Shown piece after piece: positions 1-8,638 of a stretch of 64,000 bases of DNA. The translations under genes were made by a program, and so were the position numbers. The stretch is from an uncultured Eubacteriales bacterium. Its GTDB lineage: Bacteria; Bacillota; Clostridia; Oscillospirales; Acutalibacteraceae. The notes beneath the pieces were generated by a model. The model made no database searches, had not been told where the DNA came from, and saw only the letters and a list, made by a program, of their open reading frames with translations. How positions within the stretch are numbered: position 1 is the stretch's first letter; the number at the start of each line of letters is the position of its first letter. Where the stretch lies: contig CAKSQS010000007.1 of assembly GCA_934486705.1 (NCBI GenBank), forward strand, positions 9,941-73,940, written 5' to 3'.

Positions 1-640
1 TTGCCAAAAGCGCGGCGGTCACGCGGTCAATATCTGCGCCGTTTTGCTTTATGTATTCGGCGTCTCCGCTTTTTTGCCGGTATTTTTCCAGCACGCAAAG
101 AAAGGTTGCCGCATAGGAATCGACCGAATCGTAATGCTTTTTGCCGTTATCGGTGTTTACCGTTTCCCGCTTCACCTTTCCGCCCGATACCTCCGCCGTG
201 TAATCGTAAACGGTGCCGTCAAGCCCGTTATAATCCGTATCAGCGGTATTAAGGTGCGAAAAGTGCCAGTCGGCATATTTTTTAACCTGACCGAGGTATT
301 TATCGCTTTCAAGCATTGCAAGCGCCGCAAAATCGGAAAAATAGGGGTTAAGCGTCAGCTTTCCGTCCGCCGCATATGTCATGGGTAAAGCTCCGTTATC
401 AAGCTGAAGCGACGCAAGCCACGCGGTTTCCCCTTCAACTATTTCCTTGTAAAGCGATATTTGCTCTTCTCGGCTCAGCGTTGCTTTTTTCAAAATATCG
501 GCTGCCGCGGGCGGCGTTTGAGAGCTGTCTGTATGCCCGCCCGTTTCAGAAGAAAGGCTTTTTTCATTTGCACAGCCCGCCGCGGATATTACAAAAAGCG
601 ATGTCAGCACGGCTGCCGTTAAACGTATACCTGTTTTCAT
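1..640 (-). CDS. Lipoprotein, partial (C-terminus beyond window edge)
   Basis: The first 213 residues of a minus-strand gene are visible; the rest lies left of the window. The N-terminus is a lipoprotein signal peptide with a lipobox-like SAAGC ending at about Cys23, followed by a Ser/Thr/Gly-rich linker, so the protein is probably anchored outside the membrane. The following region, with elements such as TAWLASLQLDNGALP and a run of amphipathic helices, resembles the helical-toroid fold of six-hairpin glycosidases, but no catalytic motif falls in the visible part. The start ATG overlaps the stop of the upstream permease gene (ATGA), which points to translational coupling and co-transcription with the transporter. 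It could instead be a non-enzymatic surface lipoprotein. Function is inferred only from context. Confidence 0.75.
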   Translation of the reverse strand, partial: MKTGIRLTAAVLTSLFVISAAGCANEKSLSSETGGHTDSSQTPPAAADILKKATLSREEQISLYKEIVEGETAWLASLQLDNGALPMTYAADGKLTLNPYFSDFAALAMLESDKYLGQVKKYADWHFSHLNTADTDYNGLDGTVYDYTAEVSGGKVKRETVNTDNGKKHYDSVDSYAATFLCVLEKYRQKSGDAEYIKQNGADIDRVTAALLA

Positions 641-1551
641 CCTACAATACCGGTCCTTTCTATTCCCTCGGTAAAATATTTTTGCACCACTGCGTAAAAG
701 CCTATCAGCGGCAGCGCGGTTATAAGGCACGCCGCCGAAAGTATGGAATCGCTGAGCAGCTTTATATCCGAGCCTGCTGTAAGCCCCGACATATTTTGCA
801 GCTGATTGCCAAGCGACGTTGAAACGCCCGTAAGCGCAATGGAAAGCGGGAAATTTTTATTAAGCAGCATACCCGTAAGCGAATAATCGTTGTAGTACCA
901 AACAACCGAAAACACCGTTACCGTAAGTATTGCCGCGGAAACGTTGGGCACCATTATTTTTATAAAGGTTTCAAGCGGGTTGCAGCCGTCAATAAACGAT
1001 GCTTCCTCAAGCTCCTTTGGCATATTTATAAAATACTGCCTGAAAATAAATATATACAGTCCCGAGCGTATACCCGTTCCGAGCAGCGCCTGAACATAAA
1101 ACTGCGCGTAGGTATCAAGCAGACCCATTGTTTTAAGATTTACATAGAGCGGTATCATATACGATTCCGTAGGAACTATGATATTGAAGATCAAAAGCCC
1201 GAACAGCAGATTTCGGAATTTAAACCTGAAACGCGCAAAGCCGTAAGCGATAAAAAGACACGAAACCACCTGAAAAATAACGCAGGGCAGCACAATAAGC
1301 AGCGTGTTTTTAAAGGATTCGCCGAATTTCAGCAGCTCAAGCGCCGTTTTAAAGCTGAAAAGGTTAAACCCGCTCGGAATCCACACAACTGTCGGGTCAA
1401 GCGTATCGTTTACAGATTTGAAGGAGTTTGAAAGCATAAACAGCACCGGATAAAGCATTACAAACCCCACGCCCACCAAAAACACGGCGCGCAAAATTGA
1501 TTTCACAAGCCTTACAGAGCGCTTTTTTGAAAGTATTATCTTCTTGTTCAT
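637..1551 (-). CDS. Carbohydrate ABC transporter permease (MalG/YesQ-like)
   Basis: A 304-residue membrane protein with six predicted membrane helices. It has the cytoplasmic EAA loop typical of MalG-type subunits (EELEEASFIDGCNPLETF, about residues 190-207), where the ATPase would dock. The C-terminus has a QKYFTEGI-type ending that is common in this subfamily (family knowledge). The first helix starts near residue 18, after a basic N-terminus. It should pair with the permease encoded just upstream (gap of about 10 bases) to form the channel of a sugar or oligosaccharide importer. Its stop overlaps the start of the next gene, a lipoprotein. No ATP-binding subunit is nearby, so a shared MsmX-type ATPase elsewhere in the genome is likely. 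Confidence 0.93.
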   Translation of the reverse strand: MNKKIILSKKRSVRLVKSILRAVFLVGVGFVMLYPVLFMLSNSFKSVNDTLDPTVVWIPSGFNLFSFKTALELLKFGESFKNTLLIVLPCVIFQVVSCLFIAYGFARFRFKFRNLLFGLLIFNIIVPTESYMIPLYVNLKTMGLLDTYAQFYVQALLGTGIRSGLYIFIFRQYFINMPKELEEASFIDGCNPLETFIKIMVPNVSAAILTVTVFSVVWYYNDYSLTGMLLNKNFPLSIALTGVSTSLGNQLQNMSGLTAGSDIKLLSDSILSAACLITALPLIGFYAVVQKYFTEGIERTGIVG

Positions 1552-1562
1552 TTCTACGCCCC

Positions 1563-2462
1563 TTAATTACCCGAATAAACCACAAACCGCTTTGAAACAA
1601 GCTGTATCAAACCGATTATAAGCAGAATACAGAAAAAGTATATTACCCCTATAGTAGCGCTGTACGTGTAGTTATTATTTGTGTAATAGCTGCGCAGCAG
1701 CTGCATCACCTTATTATCGTAATCGGTAAAACCGTCTATCACCGTATATATAACCGAAACCAAAAGCGTGGGTGTAACGGTCGGAAAGGTTATCTTCCAA
1801 AACTTTTCCCATGCGGTTGCGCCGTCCATTACCGCCGCCTCGTAAAACGAAGACGGAATATTGTTTATAGCCGAAAGCAGCAGTAATATCTGCACGCCGC
1901 TTTGCCAGGTTAAATCAAACATACTATTTATAATATTGGTAATTGATTTCGTAACCGCCTCGGGCAGTCCGAGCTCCGAAAAAACCGCCACCAGATCAGG
2001 AGCTTTAAACATATACCCCGGCGACATATCCGTAACGCCGGAGCCGCTCATCATAACCTTATCCTGTAATATACTGATTATTACGCCCGAGGCGATTATA
2101 ACAGGAAAGAAAAATACGGTTCTTGCAAGACTTCTGCCTATAAACCTTTCCTTCAAAACCACGGCTATAAGCAGGCTGAACGCCGTTATCATAACCACGC
2201 GCGGAAAGACCGACGCCACAGACCCCGTAAGATACTGAAGAAAGAAGGTATCCTTTGTGAAAAGATATGAATAATTGGAAAGCCCGGTAAAATCGGTTTT
2301 AAAGCCGTTTCCGCTGACGGTAAGATTACAAAAGGAATATATAACCGATTGCGCCATGGGAACGGCGAAAAACACCGTTATACCTACAATCCACGGAGCT
2401 ATAAAAAGCCACGCCCAGCGTGATTTTTGCTTTTCAAGCCCGCCGCCTTTATTTCCTTTCAT
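1563..2462 (-). CDS. Sugar ABC transporter permease (MalF/YesP-like)
   Basis: A 299-residue permease with six membrane helices and an EAA loop (EAAVMDGATAWEKFW) in the second half. A basic, Gly-rich N-terminal tail precedes the first helix. Two ATG codons lie six bases apart at 2468 and 2462. I chose 2462 because the GGGGGAG ribosome site is then about 8 bases away; the upstream ATG overlaps the DUF5696 stop codon. It should form a heterodimer with the MalG-like subunit encoded next. Its nearest relative in the window is the permease at 23857-24768, which occupies the same position in the second transport block. Confidence 0.92.
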   Translation of the reverse strand: MKGNKGGGLEKQKSRWAWLFIAPWIVGITVFFAVPMAQSVIYSFCNLTVSGNGFKTDFTGLSNYSYLFTKDTFFLQYLTGSVASVFPRVVMITAFSLLIAVVLKERFIGRSLARTVFFFPVIIASGVIISILQDKVMMSGSGVTDMSPGYMFKAPDLVAVFSELGLPEAVTKSITNIINSMFDLTWQSGVQILLLLSAINNIPSSFYEAAVMDGATAWEKFWKITFPTVTPTLLVSVIYTVIDGFTDYDNKVMQLLRSYYTNNNYTYSATIGVIYFFCILLIIGLIQLVSKRFVVYSGN

Positions 2463-2464
2463 AA

Positions 2465-4720
2465 TCATTTCTCCCCCTTAAGACTCCACCCGATAGGTGA
2501 AAAGCCCTTTGCCGGAACGGATATACCGCCGTTTTCATACGGCACATCGCCGTAATTCACATATACGCCCATACCGTTTTCAAAAAGCGTTTCGGTAACA
2601 TCGGGCGATAAACGCTTGTGCGAGACTATTTTCTTATCGGAAACGGCGGTAAGATACTCCGCCGAAATTTTATATGCGCCGAGTGCCGATGTCCTGCAAA
2701 GCCCGAAATCTATATATGAGTATTCATAGGCAAGCGTATCGGAAAGCTCTCCCGCGTTTTCAAAGCCAAAGGCGTATTTAAGCGCCGTTCCCGCCTCAAG
2801 TGCCTTTAAAAATGCGGTATTTTCATCACTTTGACCGTTAATATCGGGCGATGTCAGGTAAACCGAACCGTGCAGCGCCATTGCATAAAACGGAATTTCA
2901 TACTGTGAAAACAAATAGCTGCCCGAATAAAGCGGCGTATCGGTTATGGCGTAAGCCGAGGAAAAGCCGTAAGCGCAGGCGTTCGGAATAATTATTTTCT
3001 CATTTTCCGAAAGACCCTTAAGAGCCGTTCGCCACAGCTGCTCGCTTTGCGCCCTGTCTACGGCACGGTCGCCGAGGTCGGAATATATCTTATTCCCGAG
3101 CGTTCCTACCGAATACCCCGCAGTTTTAAAGGTGCCGAAGCTTTTGCAGGCCGCAGCCGCAGCCGACGTAATTCTTTCGGGGCTTAAAAGATATTTAAAG
3201 GGCGCTTTATCCGTTTTTTGAAAGGTGCTCATTTTATACCTGTAATCAATTACCGGTTCTTTGCGCACCGTCTGCGCCGACGCGGATTTTTTGGAATATC
3301 CGTGTTCGCTCTTAGGCATATCGGTAAAATTCAGCCCCAAATACGCCTTTATGCCGAGCTTTTCGGCAGTGCTTAAAAAAGCGTTAAGCCCGCTTTTGCC
3401 GCCGAGGGCGCGCTCGGGCTTTAAATCGGCGGTAATTCCGCTTTCATCGGCACTTTTATACCAGTAAAGGTAATTAACCGAAAAATTCTCAGCGCCGCCC
3501 TGCTTTAAAGCCTTTACCGTTTTTTCAGCCGCTTTAAAATCCGTAATCGGCATTACCCGCTTTACGGGCAGCCCCAAAACGCTTTGCTGCTTAACAGCCC
3601 CGCCTATAATATCAACAAACAGCGCGTCACCCTTTGCTTTCAGGGCTTTAAGCCCCTCTTCCTCGGCAAGGTAATTTCTGTAAGAAACCGCCATACCGTT
3701 ATAATCCGCCGAATCGCAAACGCGGTACTCCACCGAAAATTTTTCTGCGGAGCAGGGCTTGCTTTCAAACATATTGACCTGTGTATTTTCAAAGGTCTTC
3801 TGACTCACGCTTACAAGAATATTTTCCCTGTAAACATATTCCGCGCAAACGGTGGTATATGGTCTTTTTGCCGTGCTGCCGTCGGCATTCACAACCGCCC
3901 TTGCCGCCGCGTTTGTAATAACCGCGCAAAATGCGGCGTTGTTTCTTTTTACTCCGAACACGGGAAGGTACGCCTTTGATTGCGGCAATGTTCTTGTGCT
4001 CTGCTCCACCGCGCAATCCTCGCCGTAAATTCTCGCCGAATACCTTTGCTCCGAATAGCCGAAGGAGGATATTGCCCCGCAGCCGTCGGGAATAAACACA
4101 TACCCGTCGTCGCTGTCAGCGCCGGCGGAAAATCCCGGCAGCAGCGTTACGGAAGTAAGCTTTACAAGATTGCTCTTTTCCTTTATTTGCGAAGAAATTA
4201 TTTCCGCGCGAAAGCCGTAATCGGTAACCGTAAGCTCAACAGGTATTAAAAAGCCCGCGCTTTCAAAATAAAATTCAATTCTTGCACCGTTTTTTATCCT
4301 TTTGACCGAAAAGGTTTTCCTTTTAACGGCGGCGGACGTACTGTTTTGCTCGGAAATATTGGAGTCGCGGTCGGCGTATTTTATTTTAATCACGCTTGAA
4401 AGCTCCGAAACGGCGGCGGTTTTCAGTCCCTCAATGTCGTAAAGTCCGTCGGGCGTGCTTGAAAACAGGGTGTCGGTTTTCTTATCAAGCAATGTTACCG
4501 CCGCGTCAAGCGAGCTTACCGAAAGTCTGAAACGGTCGTTTTCCGCGGTAATATCCCCGTCGTTTTCGGGTGAAAAATCAATCTGCGTCAGCTTTTCCGT
4601 AACCGTGCCGCCGCTGTCGCTCGAACGCGAGGCAACCGATAAAAGAAGAATTATTCCGCCCACCGCACAAAACGAAAGCGCAAAACCGAGAATATTTTTA
4701 AAAAGTACCTTTCTTTTCAT
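2465..4720 (-). CDS. DUF5696 domain-containing membrane-anchored protein
   Basis: A 751-residue protein with one N-terminal membrane helix (about residues 9-29) and a large predicted extracellular part. The first 300 residues look like a beta-rich domain. Residues of about 370-660 alternate strand and helix, as in a TIM barrel (for example LGIKAYLGLNFTD), which recalls glycoside hydrolases, though I cannot assign catalytic residues. I recognise the family as DUF5696, which is known to sit next to sugar ABC permeases in Firmicutes; its biochemical role is not established. It lies between the NHL-Yip1 gene and the second permease pair. A paralogue of similar length occupies the same slot in the second block (24784-27060). 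A surface glycan-processing or substrate-delivery role is inference. Confidence 0.85.
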   Translation of the reverse strand: MKRKVLFKNILGFALSFCAVGGIILLLSVASRSSDSGGTVTEKLTQIDFSPENDGDITAENDRFRLSVSSLDAAVTLLDKKTDTLFSSTPDGLYDIEGLKTAAVSELSSVIKIKYADRDSNISEQNSTSAAVKRKTFSVKRIKNGARIEFYFESAGFLIPVELTVTDYGFRAEIISSQIKEKSNLVKLTSVTLLPGFSAGADSDDGYVFIPDGCGAISSFGYSEQRYSARIYGEDCAVEQSTRTLPQSKAYLPVFGVKRNNAAFCAVITNAAARAVVNADGSTAKRPYTTVCAEYVYRENILVSVSQKTFENTQVNMFESKPCSAEKFSVEYRVCDSADYNGMAVSYRNYLAEEEGLKALKAKGDALFVDIIGGAVKQQSVLGLPVKRVMPITDFKAAEKTVKALKQGGAENFSVNYLYWYKSADESGITADLKPERALGGKSGLNAFLSTAEKLGIKAYLGLNFTDMPKSEHGYSKKSASAQTVRKEPVIDYRYKMSTFQKTDKAPFKYLLSPERITSAAAAACKSFGTFKTAGYSVGTLGNKIYSDLGDRAVDRAQSEQLWRTALKGLSENEKIIIPNACAYGFSSAYAITDTPLYSGSYLFSQYEIPFYAMALHGSVYLTSPDINGQSDENTAFLKALEAGTALKYAFGFENAGELSDTLAYEYSYIDFGLCRTSALGAYKISAEYLTAVSDKKIVSHKRLSPDVTETLFENGMGVYVNYGDVPYENGGISVPAKGFSPIGWSLKGEK

Positions 4721-4731
4721 ACAAACACCCC

Positions 4732-6819
4732 CTACGCCCTTATTTCGCTTATTACCATTGAGACAAAGCTCAAAAGCTGCGCGAACATACTGTACGCCAC
4801 GGTGATAATAAGTATTAAAAGATACATACCGAAGACGCTGCCGAAAAGGACAAGCAGCGCCTTGCCGCCGCTGTACTCATGAACCTCTTTATTTGAAACA
4901 AAAATGTGCGCCGCCGTCCAAATAAGACCGACCGACCTGATTATTCCGTAAAACGCCTGCTCTTTAAGCGAAAAAACGTTTGAAACCGCTAAAAGCGTAA
5001 CCTCGGTTATAATAAGTGGGATAAGCGCGTATGAGGTAAATATTATTATTTCACCGAATTTACCCTTGCCGTCCGCCAATGTGGAGACCGCCCAATTGCA
5101 TATAACAAACAGCAGGAATATTCCGAGAGTTTCGGCAAGAACGGCAAAAATATTGAATTGCCTGCCCGAATCGGGGTTATAGTGAAACGCCGTAAGCTGC
5201 GTGGATATAATGCCTACCGCCGTAAATACACATAATATTACCGCCGCGCATATGCTGCTGCCCTGCTTTGTTTCTTTAAGCAGGGAATACCCCTTAAACG
5301 GGCTTTTAAGACAGTAAAACGGATAACTGCGTGCGCTTAATACGCGGTTATATTCGTTTAGAACGCGCCTTTCGCTTACCGTAAGCGCCGCAACAATACC
5401 GAGTAAAACCGCCGCAACCCCGATAACTAAGAACACAAAGCCACGGCGAATTGTTTCATCCCGCCGCGCGGCAAATGCGTTCGAGTAGTTTTGCCGGCTG
5501 TTGCCTGTTTTGTAATATTTCATAGCGGCGGTATAATCGCCCGTGCGTTCGCAGATTTTTCCCATACCTATATTTGCAAGCTCGTAATATGCGTCCTGCT
5601 TTAATATGGCTTTCCAATGTTCTTCCGATTCCCCGTACAGCCCTTTATTGTAAAGCGAAAGCGCCGCCCTTACATTAAGTGCGAAATCGGTCGGTTCAAA
5701 AATATGCAGTCCGCCTATTCCGCTGTCAAGCACAATTATTTTGTTGCCGAGCGTATCAATCGCCACGGGTGATACAAACGTGCCCCTTCTGTTTCCCGCC
5801 CCGCCGAAGGCATAAAGCAGGTTGGTGCTGCCGTCATACTGGAAAAGGCGCTTGCGGGTTGAATCAAGCAGTGTTATATAGCCCTCGCCGTCAACCGCTA
5901 TATCGGAAAACGAGGTGGTTATGTCAAGGTTTGAAACACTGTCAAAATAGGTTTCCGAATCGCCGTAAAACGCCTCGTTGCCCTCGTCGTCAAGCAATAT
6001 GTTCACACTGTTAGGGTTGATTTTTCTTACCTGCCCGCCGCTGCTGCCCGTTCCCGATTTTACGGTGTAAACAAAATTTTCACTGTCAATATCAAACTGA
6101 ACAAATGAAACCGGAACGCTTCTTTGCAGACCCGCCGCAGCGTCGCTTGAAAGTATGCGCCGCCAGATTCGGTTCATAATAACCTTTAAATTCACTTCGA
6201 CCCGGTTACTGCCGAAAAATCCTAAAAAGCTGCCGTCCGTATCATATTGCAGAGCGCCCGAATATGTATTCGCCGAAATTACATATACCACGCCCGCGCG
6301 GTCTGCCAATACGTGCGTCGGTGCAAATTCAAAACCGCTTTCCACCCTATCGGCAGGCGGCGCAGAAATAACCGATGTAATATTACCGCCGTTATCCGCC
6401 GTATAAACCGCCGCGCCGCTTTTATCGGCAACGTATATCTTATCGGACGCGGAAACAAAGATCCCCTCCGCACCGCTGAGGTCTACCCTGTTTCCGTTTC
6501 TTGTAAGCCTAATATCTCTTTCAAACTCAAGGCTTGAGTTTAAAACCGCAATGCGGCTGTTGCCGCTGTCAAGAATATAAATTTCGCCCTTTTCCGAAAC
6601 ATAAATATCCTTAGGGTCATTAAGCTGTACTCCACCGAAGCTTTTTTTGCCCGAAATCGGCGCATATGCCTTATATGGCTCGGGAACAGCCTGCGAAACA
6701 CCCGATGAATCATAGGTATAGCTGAAAGAGGTCTCGCCGTCGGCAAAAACTCCGACAGACGCCCAAACGCCCATAAAAACGGCAATTATTAAAATTATCA
6801 GCGGTTTGACGCGTTTCAA
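4732..6819 (-). CDS. NHL-repeat/TPR/Yip1 fusion membrane protein
   Basis: A 695-residue, three-part protein. A signal peptide (about 1-27) leads to NHL-type beta-propeller repeats (about 45-370; motifs such as LDSGNSRI, VLADRAGVVYV and AVDGEGYITLLDS). A TPR-like pair of helices follows (about 385-450; LYNKGLYGESEEHWKAIL), then a membrane helix near 455-478. A C-terminal Yip1-type domain (about 500-690) has roughly five membrane helices. The likely start is TTG, with an AGGAGGGG ribosome site 7 bases upstream. The propeller would be outside the cell and the Yip1 part in the membrane. In the second block the same parts are two separate genes (27700-29151 and 27068-27703), so they probably act together. 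Function is unknown; a sensor or assembly factor for the neighbouring importer is a guess. Confidence 0.88.
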   Translation of the reverse strand: MKRVKPLIILIIAVFMGVWASVGVFADGETSFSYTYDSSGVSQAVPEPYKAYAPISGKKSFGGVQLNDPKDIYVSEKGEIYILDSGNSRIAVLNSSLEFERDIRLTRNGNRVDLSGAEGIFVSASDKIYVADKSGAAVYTADNGGNITSVISAPPADRVESGFEFAPTHVLADRAGVVYVISANTYSGALQYDTDGSFLGFFGSNRVEVNLKVIMNRIWRRILSSDAAAGLQRSVPVSFVQFDIDSENFVYTVKSGTGSSGGQVRKINPNSVNILLDDEGNEAFYGDSETYFDSVSNLDITTSFSDIAVDGEGYITLLDSTRKRLFQYDGSTNLLYAFGGAGNRRGTFVSPVAIDTLGNKIIVLDSGIGGLHIFEPTDFALNVRAALSLYNKGLYGESEEHWKAILKQDAYYELANIGMGKICERTGDYTAAMKYYKTGNSRQNYSNAFAARRDETIRRGFVFLVIGVAAVLLGIVAALTVSERRVLNEYNRVLSARSYPFYCLKSPFKGYSLLKETKQGSSICAAVILCVFTAVGIISTQLTAFHYNPDSGRQFNIFAVLAETLGIFLLFVICNWAVSTLADGKGKFGEIIIFTSYALIPLIITEVTLLAVSNVFSLKEQAFYGIIRSVGLIWTAAHIFVSNKEVHEYSGGKALLVLFGSVFGMYLLILIITVAYSMFAQLLSFVSMVISEIRA

Positions 6820-6836
6820 GAATGTTCCCCTCCTCT

Positions 6837-7703
6837 TTATTTCATACCCGAGCTTGACATTGTTTCTATTATGCGCGATTGCGACGCTATGAAAAGTATT
6901 ATAGGCGGCAGCATAAGCAAGAGCGAAAGCGCCGAGCCCGCTCCTGCGCGGGCTGTACCGCCCGCCACAACCTGACTTAAAAGCGAGGATACCATTTTTA
7001 TCTTTTCATCATACACTAACTGCGACATCTGCGTAGCGCCTGTAGTGTTCCATATTGTCTGAAAAGAAAATATCATAACGGTAAGCCAGGCGGGTTTAAC
7101 ATTGGGCATTGCGATCTGCCAAAATATTCTAAGCTCGCCCGCACCGTCTATTCTTGCCGCCTCAAGCATGGCCTCGGGTATCTGCCCCATAAAGTTCATC
7201 ATAAGGTAAAGCCCCAGTGCCGATTGAACCGAGGGCAATATGTACGCCCAGTACGTATTTATCATCCCGAGTCTCGACATAACGATATACTGCGGTATAA
7301 GCATTGCGGCAGAGGTGAAAAGCAGCGACCATTTAACAATATTTGAAAAAAGATTTTTACCCACAAAGCTGTGCTTTGCAAGCGGATACGCCGCCATACT
7401 TGAAAGCACCAAATGCCCCACCGTTGCCGTTACGCTTATAAACACCGTATTGAAAACATACTTTGAAAGCGGCACCCAAAAGGTATCGGCAAGAACGCCC
7501 ACCTGGACAAAGTTATCAAGCGTGGGTCTTCTTACAAACAGGCGCGGCGGGAAAATATATATTTCGTCAAGCGGCTTAAACGCCGCGCTCACCGCATAAA
7601 CCGTAGGCAAAAGCATAAATAACGCGCCGGCGAAAAGAAAGATGAATATAACCGCCGTTCCGCCGAATGAACGGTTAAGCCGTTTATGAAAACGCTTTTT
7701 CAC
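6837..7703 (-). CDS. Carbohydrate ABC transporter permease (MalG-like)
   Basis: A 288-residue, six-helix permease of the MalG type. The EAA loop (EAMLEAARIDGAGELRIFW) is clear at about residues 178-196, and the C-terminus ends SSSGMK, as is common for this subfamily. A GTG start follows a GGGAG ribosome site. A short basic tail (KKRFHKRLNRS) precedes helix 1. It should pair with the permease encoded just upstream and work with the 950-residue binding protein. The closest relative in the window is the 285-residue permease at 29160-30017, which shares the same N-terminal NRS-GG pattern and EAA loop. Confidence 0.93.
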   Translation of the reverse strand: MKKRFHKRLNRSFGGTAVIFIFLFAGALFMLLPTVYAVSAAFKPLDEIYIFPPRLFVRRPTLDNFVQVGVLADTFWVPLSKYVFNTVFISVTATVGHLVLSSMAAYPLAKHSFVGKNLFSNIVKWSLLFTSAAMLIPQYIVMSRLGMINTYWAYILPSVQSALGLYLMMNFMGQIPEAMLEAARIDGAGELRIFWQIAMPNVKPAWLTVMIFSFQTIWNTTGATQMSQLVYDEKIKMVSSLLSQVVAGGTARAGAGSALSLLLMLPPIILFIASQSRIIETMSSSGMK

Positions 7704-7723
7704 TGAATGCTTTCACTCCCCCG

Positions 7724-8638
7724 TTACCGACCTATACGTCGGATAATATGCGATACCACAAAATTTGTAAACATCATCATAACAAACAGAAACACCGCAA
7801 TAGCCGACGCATAGCCCATTTCAAAACGTACCGTTCCCACATCAAGCATATATGTAAGCAGCGTATCTGCGCTGTATTGCGTTGTGGGAAAGCCCGCAAG
7901 CGACTGCACAAGCGCGCCCACGCCAAAGCATGCCGCTATCTGCATTACCGCGCTGAAAAGCAGCTGCGGCGCCATTGAGGGCAGCGTAATATACCAAAGC
8001 TCCTGCCAGCGGTTTTTTATACCGTCTATTCCGCCTGCCTCCGCAAGGCTTTTATCCATACTCTGAAAACCGGCTATGAAAGTAAGAAAGCCCACGCCGA
8101 AACTTGCCCAAAGCTGAACCGTTATAAGCGCGCCGAGCATTGTTTTTGGGTCGCTCAGCCACTGCTGCGGCTCGGAAATTACGCCAAGCTGCATAAGCAC
8201 GCTGTTGGCTATGCCGTATTGGTCGCCCGAAAGTATCATAGCCCATATGGCGTAAAGATTTCCGCAAAGCGCCGGCGCGTAAAAGCAAAAGGTCATAATC
8301 GTTCTGACGGCTCTGCCCATTTCATTTATCAGCCACGCCGAAACAAATGAAATAAGATAGCTGATAGGCCCTGTTATAATTGCGAAAACAAGCGTGTTTT
8401 TTAAAACCTGCGGGAAAATCTCGTCATCTAAAAACAGCCTTTCGTAATTTAAAAAACCCGTAAATTTCGGCGGTTCAAGCATATTGAAATAGGTGAACGA
8501 AAGGCAAATTGCCGCAATAACCGGAATTACCGTAAGTAAAATGAATACGATCATATACGGAGCCATCATAGCATAGCTCACCGCGCTCTTTTTAAGACGG
8601 GACGCAAGCCCGTATTCTTTCCGTTTCACAAATTTCAC
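7724..8638 (-). CDS. Sugar ABC transporter permease (MalF-like)
   Basis: A 304-residue, six-helix permease. The N-terminus (EYGLASRLKKSAVSYAM) closely matches that of its paralogue at 30049-30951 (EYGLRYQLKKSTVSYM), which sits in the same slot of the second block. An EAA-like loop (EAGGIDGIKNRWQELWYI) is present in the second half, with a Gly where the second Ala of EAA is usual. A GTG start overlaps the binding-protein stop (GTGA), so translation is probably coupled. It should form the channel with the MalG-like subunit encoded next, about 20 bases downstream. Confidence 0.93.
   Translation of the reverse strand: MKFVKRKEYGLASRLKKSAVSYAMMAPYMIVFILLTVIPVIAAICLSFTYFNMLEPPKFTGFLNYERLFLDDEIFPQVLKNTLVFAIITGPISYLISFVSAWLINEMGRAVRTIMTFCFYAPALCGNLYAIWAMILSGDQYGIANSVLMQLGVISEPQQWLSDPKTMLGALITVQLWASFGVGFLTFIAGFQSMDKSLAEAGGIDGIKNRWQELWYITLPSMAPQLLFSAVMQIAACFGVGALVQSLAGFPTTQYSADTLLTYMLDVGTVRFEMGYASAIAVFLFVMMMFTNFVVSHIIRRIGR

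Noticed and set aside
2465..4720. Calling DUF5696 proteins glycoside hydrolases
   Set aside because: The barrel-like pattern is suggestive, but I cannot point to conserved catalytic acids, so the function is left open.
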